Below are positions 15,483 to 20,289 of a DNA stretch of 20,289 nt, piece by piece. The position numbers and the translations under genes were made by a program. Origin of the DNA: Bacteriovoracaceae bacterium (GTDB lineage: Bacteria; Bdellovibrionota; Bacteriovoracia; Bacteriovoracales; Bacteriovoracaceae); the NCBI GenBank assembly GCA_947448095.1, contig CANFNN010000018.1, positions 1 through 20,289 on the forward strand, read 5' to 3'. Position 1 is the stretch's first letter; the number at the start of each line of letters is the position of its first letter. The notes beneath the pieces were generated by a model. It ran no database searches and was not told where the DNA came from. It worked only from the letters and a program-made list of their open reading frames with translations.

Positions 15483-15959
15483 GTGAAGCAAACGCTATTA
15501 AATGAATTGATCGGAAAGATGAAAGAAGAAATGCACGGTCTTGAGTCGGCTGCCAAGTCGAATAAAGACTTTGCTACCGATCAAGAGTTTAAGGCCGAGA
15601 GTAAATATGATACCCGCTCGCTGGAAGCTTCGTATCTGGCGAGTGCAGAATTAAGTCGCGTGGAAGATCTGAAATTAGAAATTCAAATGCTCGAAGAAGT
15701 AGATCTCAAGATGTCTGCCAAATCTTCTGAGATTTGTATTGGAAGCCTTGTGGAGCTTCGCCATAAGGATCAAGACCGAAATTATTTTCTTATCCCTACC
15801 TCGGGCGGCACACTGCTTAAGGTCGCTGATAAGGCAGTCTTAGTGGTTTCGGTTTTTTCTCCTCTTGGGGATGGTCTTTTAGGACTAAAGGCCGGCGATG
15901 AATTCGAGGTTGAGACGCCTAAGGAAACCCGACTGTATCAGGTGCTCAATTTTCAGTGA
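15483..15959 (+). CDS. GreA/GreB-like transcription-factor family protein
   Basis: This is a 158-aa protein starting with GTG directly after the ychJ stop (TAAGTG), so it is probably translated by coupling. The N-terminal half (1-80) is a predicted coiled coil carrying ESKYDTRSLEASYLASAE (39-56), the hallmark of a GreA-like subfamily that is often poorly annotated. The C-terminal half (about 85-158) is FKBP-like, with SPLGDGLLGLKAGDEFEV (126-143) matching the GreA SPxGxALLGKxxGDxxxV pattern. Gre factors insert their coiled coil into the RNA polymerase secondary channel to rescue backtracked complexes through two acidic residues at the tip. Here acidic residues lie at Asp30, Asp33 and Glu35, but I cannot tell whether they are equivalent. 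It could act as a cleavage factor, a competitor, or in another role. Confidence 0.75.
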   Translation: MKQTLLNELIGKMKEEMHGLESAAKSNKDFATDQEFKAESKYDTRSLEASYLASAELSRVEDLKLEIQMLEEVDLKMSAKSSEICIGSLVELRHKDQDRNYFLIPTSGGTLLKVADKAVLVVSVFSPLGDGLLGLKAGDEFEVETPKETRLYQVLNFQ

Positions 15960-16041
15960 CCACTAAAGTTGCCACAGATCCCAAACCCTAAAAATTTATT
16001 CCCCCTTAATGTACCGTATTCATTTGATCAAGAAATAATCT

Positions 16042-16070
16042 TTAAGCATTTTTCCCCTCGCACCGATAAT
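16042..16070 (+). promoter_or_regulatory. Possible promoter for the small exported protein and MFS transporter
   Basis: A GATAAT box (16065-16070, 5/6) is preceded at 17 bp by TTAAGC (16042-16047), a poor -35. The rest of the 130-bp gap (15960-16089) shows no terminator hairpin or repeat. If real, it starts transcription near 16077, downstream of the alternative ATG at 16069, and so supports the ATG at 16090. Confidence 0.3.
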
Positions 16071-16089
16071 GAATCTAGCGAGGTTACCC

Positions 16090-16425
16090 ATGAAATGGCT
16101 TCTTTCATTTACTATTCTTTTTTCACTACAGCTTAGAGCTGACGTGTCCCCGGATAACGTTGATTCCATGATCGATCAGATGGTGAGCAAGAACGTCATC
16201 TCTAGTGTCGAGGCCGAGAAGGCGAAGATTCGCATGAGGTCCATGTCTAAAGAGCAATGGGCACAAATTAATACTGATGCAGCTAAACATGCCGCTCGAT
16301 CTCCGGCTTCTGCCCAAACAGAATCATCGAATAATATCGAAGAGGTTCATGGAATTGATTTAGATAGCGCTCAATTCAAACAAATTCAAAGTGACATTGG
16401 AAAAATAATACCGCAGTCTAAATGA
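16090..16425 (+). CDS. Small exported protein of unknown function
   Basis: The ATG at 16090 is preferred. GAGG lies about 8 nt upstream and the product starts with a signal peptide (MKWLLSFTILFSLQLRADV, cleavage probably after R-A or nearby). The ATG at 16069 has no RBS and would add seven residues. The 112-aa precursor yields a mature protein of about 94 aa. It is hydrophilic and helical, with VDSMIDQMVSKNVISSVEAE (23-42) resembling a short helical hairpin and a Ser/Ala-rich linker (ARSPASAQTESSNN). It contains no cysteines. I recognise no family. The MFS gene starts 4 nt after its stop codon, so the two are co-transcribed. Whether the protein assists the transporter is speculative. Confidence 0.6.
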   Translation: MKWLLSFTILFSLQLRADVSPDNVDSMIDQMVSKNVISSVEAEKAKIRMRSMSKEQWAQINTDAAKHAARSPASAQTESSNNIEEVHGIDLDSAQFKQIQSDIGKIIPQSK

Positions 16426-16429
16426 CCTG

Positions 16430-17647
16430 ATGGCAATTTTTTCGCTCGATGTCTCTCCATTAAAAGAAAATGCTAATTACCGCTGGCTCTATTTGAGTCA
16501 GCTGGTTTCATTTTTTGGCAGCATGATCACTTATGTTGCGATCCCTTTTCAAATGTATGAACTGACTGCTTCGACTTTTCATGTCGGAATGCTAGGAATT
16601 GTTCAGCTCATTCCACTTGTGATCTCTGGTTTTTGGGGTGGGGCTTTTGCCGATAGTTTTGACCGAAGAAAATTAATCGTTATCACTCAAGCAGCTTCCG
16701 GATTGGGAAACCTAATGCTAGTGGCCTTTGCACTTTCTGGTTCCAAGACCTATTGGTTTTTGTATTTATTGGCAGGACTCATGTCTGTTTGCAAAGGGCT
16801 TGAGCGGCCACCGCTAGAAGCACTGACTCAGCAGTTAATCAAAAAAGAAGAGATTCCCAAGGTCAGTTCTCTTCAATCATTTAAGACGACTGCGGGAATG
16901 ATTATGGGCCCAGCTGTGGGTGGGATTTTAATTTCTTCGTTCGGTATTGTGGCCACCTACTTGGTGGATTTTTTGACTTATGCTTTCAGTATTTATTGTT
17001 TATTTCAATTAAAGAACTTTCCCGTTCATCTTACGAATAGAAAAGCAGATATTTCTTCTATCCTCGCTGGATTTAGCTACGCCGTGAAGCGGCCAGACTT
17101 AATTGGAACCTATGTCGTTGACATGGCCTCGATGACCTTTGCCTTTCCCAATCCGCTGTTTCCTGCTCTTGCAAAAATTCTGGGGGGAGCGGATAAACTA
17201 GGATGGCTGTACTCATCTGTCGCCATTGGGGCCTTGCTAGCAACAGTAACTAGTGGCTGGACTCATAAAATAGTGGCGCACGGTAAGGTGATTACGATTT
17301 GTGCATTTTTATGGTGTGTGGGAATTGTGGCGTTTGGACTAAGTTCAAATTTTTATCTGGCCATTTTGGCTTTGGCCTTTGCAGGGTTTGTGGATATGAT
17401 CTCTGGTATTTTTCGCTCTACCATTTGGAATGAAACTATTCCTTCTGAGTTTCGCGGGCGCCTGGCAAGTGTAGAGATGATTTCTTATTCTTCGGGTCCA
17501 CTTCTAGGCAACACTTTTATGGGTGCCATGGCCGACAGTGTAGGGTTTGAACATGCTCTCATGTGGGGTGGTATTGCTGGCGGACTTTTAGTCTTAATAC
17601 TTGGAATCGGGATCAAATCGTTTTGGAACTACAGAGCCGTTCGTTAA
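16430..17647 (+). CDS. MFS transporter, MFS_3/EntS-like exporter family
   Basis: This 405-aa inner-membrane protein has 12 predicted helices. LKENANYRWLYLSQLVSFFG (11-30) is the typical entry of the EntS-like MFS_3 family. Motif A between helices 2 and 3 reads GGAFADSFDRRK (70-81), and the second-half counterpart appears around IPSEFRGRLASVEMI. Members export siderophores, macrolides or other small molecules by proton antiport. The substrate is not predictable here, and no siderophore biosynthesis gene is in the window. It lies 4 nt downstream of the small exported protein gene. Ten bases separate its stop from the convergent DUF1232 gene, and no intrinsic terminator is visible between them. 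Confidence 0.88.
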   Translation: MAIFSLDVSPLKENANYRWLYLSQLVSFFGSMITYVAIPFQMYELTASTFHVGMLGIVQLIPLVISGFWGGAFADSFDRRKLIVITQAASGLGNLMLVAFALSGSKTYWFLYLLAGLMSVCKGLERPPLEALTQQLIKKEEIPKVSSLQSFKTTAGMIMGPAVGGILISSFGIVATYLVDFLTYAFSIYCLFQLKNFPVHLTNRKADISSILAGFSYAVKRPDLIGTYVVDMASMTFAFPNPLFPALAKILGGADKLGWLYSSVAIGALLATVTSGWTHKIVAHGKVITICAFLWCVGIVAFGLSSNFYLAILALAFAGFVDMISGIFRSTIWNETIPSEFRGRLASVEMISYSSGPLLGNTFMGAMADSVGFEHALMWGGIAGGLLVLILGIGIKSFWNYRAVR

Positions 17648-17657
17648 TAGTTAGACT

Positions 17658-18005
17658 TTAGTAGGGACTCCCAACATACTGCCACAATCTCTTTTTCACA
17701 AAGCGCGGAACAAAAAACTGCAGGGCGCGAGCAATTTTACGCAGGCTTGCAAAACTTTTCATGCCCCACGGGTAGTGAGACAGAAGAATCTGACTATCAA
17801 GTACAGTAAAAAAATAATCCAATATAATGGCCAGAATAATTAAATCATCTAGAAGTCCAAATACAGGAATCCAATCGGGGATGAGATCAATCGGTGAGAT
17901 TAATAAAGCAATCATCGCCAGTAAGACTTTTTTGTCACGAGAAGGAATTCGCTCATCGTGGGCGACATCGGTAAGAAACTTCTGTAAATCTTTTAAGAAT
18001 TTCAT
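17658..18005 (-). CDS. DUF1232 (YkvA-like) small membrane protein
   Basis: This is a 115-aa protein. SPIDLIPDWIPVFGLLDD (37-54) is the DUF1232 signature, flanked by two hydrophobic segments (28-36 and 53-67) that likely form a membrane hairpin. The N-terminus is charged (HDERIPSRDKK) and the C-terminus is basic. Function in the family is unknown. Its ATG overlaps the tcdA stop codon by 4 nt (ATGA type), making it the last gene of the rlmN-tcdA-DUF1232 unit. The link to RNA modification is positional only. Confidence 0.88.
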   Translation of the reverse strand: MKFLKDLQKFLTDVAHDERIPSRDKKVLLAMIALLISPIDLIPDWIPVFGLLDDLIILAIILDYFFTVLDSQILLSHYPWGMKSFASLRKIARALQFFVPRFVKKRLWQYVGSPY

Positions 18006-18775
18006 TTCGTGATCTCTTTAATAACCAGCGAGCTTGTAATGAAGGCAAAAGCACCGGTCACAAAGCTTGCTGATCCAAAGCCCTCTGAACAGTCCATGTT
18101 TTTGGCAATGCCAGGCGCTTTATGAGTCACGCAGCCATCCGCCGTGGGATAAACCGCTCGCTCATGCGACCAAACCGACCAGACTCCAAAATCCCCAGCC
18201 GTTTCCAAAGGGAAATCAAAATCTTGACGAAGTTTTTTACGCAATTTCGCCAGCAAGCGATCATTGGCCGAAGAGGCCATATCAGTCACTCGTATTTGGA
18301 GAGGATCAGTTTTTCCACCGGCCCCACCCATGACAACTAGTGGAACTTTATTTTTTCGGCAGTAATCGATGAGGTGGCACTTATTGGTAAAGTCATCACA
18401 AGCATCGACCACGAAATCATAATCTTTATCAAATATTTCAGAAAGATTCTTAGGGCTAAAGAAGCACTGCTTGGTATCGACTTCACAAAATGGGTTAATC
18501 AAAGCGACTCGCTCTTTCATGACATCGACTTTAAATTTGCCCACAGTTCCGTTTAGAGCATGGATTTGGCGGTTGATATTAGTGACACAGACGTCGTCTA
18601 GGTCAACTAAAGTCATATAACCAATTCCTGTTCGGGCCAAAGCTTCAGCCACCCAAGAGCCTACTCCGCCAATGCCTATGATAAGAATTCTTGCTTGCCG
18701 AATTTTTGCCATGCCTTGAATTCCATAGAGCCTGGTGATGCCACCAAAGCGCGATTCAAAATCTTCAACGATCAT
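18002..18775 (-). CDS. tcdA: tRNA threonylcarbamoyladenosine dehydratase TcdA (CsdL/YgdL)
   Basis: This 257-aa E1-like (ThiF/MoeB superfamily) enzyme uses ATP to cyclise t6A at tRNA position 37 to ct6A. The nucleotide-binding loop GIGGVGS (34-40) is followed by LVDLDDVCVTNINRQ (56-70) with the adenylate-contacting Asp, Asn and Arg residues. DACDDFTNKCHLI and VVMGGAGGKTDPLQIRVTD follow, the latter a TcdA-specific segment. The C-terminal SEGFGSASFVTGAFAF is also typical of this subgroup. There are no CxxC zinc pairs of the MoeB type, which favours TcdA. The length matches the family (about 255-270 aa). It overlaps rlmN by 11 nt upstream and the DUF1232 gene by 4 nt downstream. Confidence 0.95.
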   Translation of the reverse strand: MIVEDFESRFGGITRLYGIQGMAKIRQARILIIGIGGVGSWVAEALARTGIGYMTLVDLDDVCVTNINRQIHALNGTVGKFKVDVMKERVALINPFCEVDTKQCFFSPKNLSEIFDKDYDFVVDACDDFTNKCHLIDYCRKNKVPLVVMGGAGGKTDPLQIRVTDMASSANDRLLAKLRKKLRQDFDFPLETAGDFGVWSVWSHERAVYPTADGCVTHKAPGIAKNMDCSEGFGSASFVTGAFAFITSSLVIKEITK

Positions 18776-19808
18776 AATTCCTCGCCATTTGATTAATTTT
18801 TAATTGTCCACAAGCTGCCAAGATATCATCACCTTTGGTAGCTCTGACCATGACCCGCAATTTTTTTGAAACTAATTTTTCTTTAAAAAGATTAATTTCA
18901 TTTTCGCTCGGTCTCTTCCATTCAGAACCAGGAAAGGGGTTAAAGGGAATAAGATTGATGACGGCCTTACGGTGACTGATGAGTTGAAACAGTCCCTCCA
19001 CGTGCTCGTCTTGCATATTAAAATCCTGAATCATTAAATATTCAAAAGTCATGAATTCATCTTTTAAATGAATCATTTCATCAAAGGCCTGCATGACTTC
19101 TTTTAAGGGGTATTTTTGATTCAAAGGAATTAATTGATTTCTCTGTTCATCAAAAGGCGAGTGAAGACTCAAGGCCAGATTGATTTTAGGAAAATCTTTC
19201 AGCTCTCTAATCCCTGGGATAAATCCCACTGTTGATAGGGTCATTTGGCTTCTGCCCAGACCAATCAGTTTCGTATCATTAAAAACTTCGATCGCTTTTT
19301 TTACCTCAGTCACGTTATGCAGGGGTTCGCCTTGACCCATAAAAACGATATTGGGCTTCATCGCCTTAGACTGATTTTCCTGTAACCATTCAAAGGCTTT
19401 AAGGTACTGCCCAACAATCTCTCCAGCACTGAGGTTTCTTTTTAATCCTTGAGTTCCGGTATAGCAGAAGCTGCAGTTCATGGCGCAGCCAACTTGAGTA
19501 GATAGGCAAAGGGTAAATTTTTTATGAAAAGGAATTAAAACCGTTTCTACTTCTAGAAGATCACTGAACTGCATTTGGAATTTAGTCGTTCCATCTTCAG
19601 AAGTTAAGATTTGGGCGATTTTAGGCAGATCGAAATTGTATTTTTCACGGAAGGTTTCTAAGGTTTGTGAAGCAACGTGGCGATTCCAGACGGTAGGGTC
19701 TTTATAAAGTCCATCCAGCCAGTAATTCAGGCCGGCAAGGGAAAATCCCCGGTCCTGGAAGGCCTTGGCCCAATCGTGAGAGGTGAGTGCATAAACCGAG
19801 GTTGTCAT
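18765..19808 (-). CDS. rlmN: Dual-specificity RNA methyltransferase RlmN (radical SAM)
   Basis: From the ATG at 19808 this is 347 aa. A GTG two codons upstream (19814) has an AGG at better spacing and is an equal candidate. The enzyme makes 2-methyladenosine at 23S rRNA A2503 and, in characterised cases, at tRNA A37. The radical-SAM cluster motif GCAMNCSFC holds Cys108, Cys112 and Cys115. The upstream Cys101 in LCLSTQVG and the C-terminal Cys333 in AACGQL correspond to the two mechanistic cysteines of E. coli RlmN (Cys118 and Cys355). GQGEPLHN is the SAM-contacting GGE-like motif, and LSLHSPFDEQRNQLIP is family-typical. It is the first gene of a three-gene unit with tcdA, which also modifies A37. 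Confidence 0.95.
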   Translation of the reverse strand: MTTSVYALTSHDWAKAFQDRGFSLAGLNYWLDGLYKDPTVWNRHVASQTLETFREKYNFDLPKIAQILTSEDGTTKFQMQFSDLLEVETVLIPFHKKFTLCLSTQVGCAMNCSFCYTGTQGLKRNLSAGEIVGQYLKAFEWLQENQSKAMKPNIVFMGQGEPLHNVTEVKKAIEVFNDTKLIGLGRSQMTLSTVGFIPGIRELKDFPKINLALSLHSPFDEQRNQLIPLNQKYPLKEVMQAFDEMIHLKDEFMTFEYLMIQDFNMQDEHVEGLFQLISHRKAVINLIPFNPFPGSEWKRPSENEINLFKEKLVSKKLRVMVRATKGDDILAACGQLKINQMARNYDR

Positions 19809-19842
19809 GTTCACGTTAATCTAGCCTATTCGGATCAAGGTG

Positions 19843-19863
19843 TCATAATATAGTTCATTATGA
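19843..19863. repeat. 7-bp inverted repeat overlapping the lipoprotein start codon
   Basis: TCATAAT (19843-19849) and ATTATGA (19857-19863) form an exact inverted repeat with a 7-bp spacer. The right arm contains the ATG of the lipoprotein gene, and the element lies in the 51-bp divergent gap to rlmN. The half-site spacing of one helical turn and a third (14 bp centre to centre) would allow dimer binding. The sequence is AT-rich, so chance is possible. CATAAT (19844-19849) in the left arm could also be a -10 box. Confidence 0.4.
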
Positions 19864-20289
19864 AAAACGCTCTTTTTTGTGCTCTCTTCATCCTAATGCT
19901 GGCCGGTTGTAGTCAGCTCAAAACTGATTCTTCTCCTCCTGCAGTTGCCGAAATTGCTCATGAAACTAAACCCTCAAGCAAGACCTCTGCTATTTTTCAC
20001 ATCTTGCGCCCTTTAGGTATTCAGCTCATTTTGACTAATGTGGATGAGCATTTAGAAAAAAAAGTCTTTATGGATAAAACCTTGTCCCAGTTGGATTTGA
20101 TTCCGGGCTTTTGGCAAGTCAGTGGTTTTATCATGGATGGTCAACGGTTCAAGATTACGAATACTTCCATGCAGTTCATTTTTCATCTCAAAAAAGGCAA
20201 GTCAACCTACGCCGGAAGTTACATTTTTCAATGTCCCAAAGTGAATCAAACTCATTTGAAAGAAATGAAAAAAATGAACTTTTTCAACC
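19860..20289 (+). CDS. Lipoprotein of unknown function, N-terminal part
   Basis: The frame is open from the ATG at 19860 to the window end (143 codons seen). It begins with a lipoprotein signal (MKNALFCALFILMLAGCSQL). The lipobox LAGC places the lipidated cysteine at residue 17. Ser18 rather than Asp follows, so sorting to the outer membrane would be expected under the E. coli rule. A Ser/Pro/Thr-rich linker (DSSPPAVAEIAHETKPSS) precedes a folded domain starting near IFHILRPLGIQLIL. That domain has strand-like segments such as FWQVSGFIMDG and STYAGSYIFQC, the last with a second Cys. I recognise no family. It is divergent from rlmN, with no clear Shine-Dalgarno sequence. Confidence 0.75.
   Translation, partial: MKNALFCALFILMLAGCSQLKTDSSPPAVAEIAHETKPSSKTSAIFHILRPLGIQLILTNVDEHLEKKVFMDKTLSQLDLIPGFWQVSGFIMDGQRFKITNTSMQFIFHLKKGKSTYAGSYIFQCPKVNQTHLKEMKKMNFFN

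Noticed and set aside
1..20289. Mobile elements, CRISPR arrays, tRNA or rRNA genes
   Set aside because: No transposase, integrase, regularly spaced direct repeats, cloverleaf sequences or rRNA segments were seen on either strand.

Overview
The window comes from a Gram-negative bacterium of moderate to low GC (judged by eye, not computed). It contains an N-terminal lipobox, several Sec signal peptides, a beta-class glutathione S-transferase, HrpB, TcdA and a YchJ-type protein. The mix (a DAB-type inorganic-carbon transporter in an otherwise heterotroph-like setting, many small exported orphan proteins, dense overlapping genes on both strands) would fit the Bdellovibrionota/Bacteriovoracales or a related deep proteobacterial lineage. 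That placement is inference; no rRNA or other marker gene is present. There are no tRNAs, rRNAs, IS elements or CRISPR arrays, and every stretch over about 160 bp is coding. It reads as chromosomal core and semi-core DNA.

Layout. 1-829 (+): the tail of a cation-diffusion-facilitator (DmeF-like) metal exporter, directly followed by a transglutaminase-like orphan. 826-1707 (-): an exported DUF1460 amidase-like protein with a perfect 11-bp inverted repeat upstream of its start. 1866-4667 (-): an unusually long (933 aa), divergent ABC1/UbiB-type kinase. 4806-5432 (+): a beta-class GST closed by a textbook terminator, facing an alpha/beta hydrolase (5466-6167, -). 6239-6925 (+): an exported protein of unknown function.

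7000-12667 (+) is the most interesting block: a tightly packed dabA-dabB-(second NuoL-like gene)-DUF1653 operon. DabA keeps all four zinc-site residues of the beta-carbonic-anhydrase-like DAB family. The first membrane subunit keeps the key proton-channel residues. The second membrane subunit is a paralogue that has lost them. This suggests a three-part variant of the energy-coupled CO2/bicarbonate accumulator.

12630-14924 (-): helicase HrpB, overlapping the end of the DUF1653 gene by 38 bp. 14976-15959 (+): a YchJ-like SEC-C protein followed without a gap by a GreA/GreB-like protein. 16090-17647 (+): a small exported protein and an MFS exporter. 17658-19808 (-): rlmN-tcdA-DUF1232, an overlapping operon whose first two products are RNA-adenosine modification enzymes that can share tRNA position 37 as a target. 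19860-end (+): the start of a lipoprotein gene whose ATG lies in a 7-bp inverted repeat.
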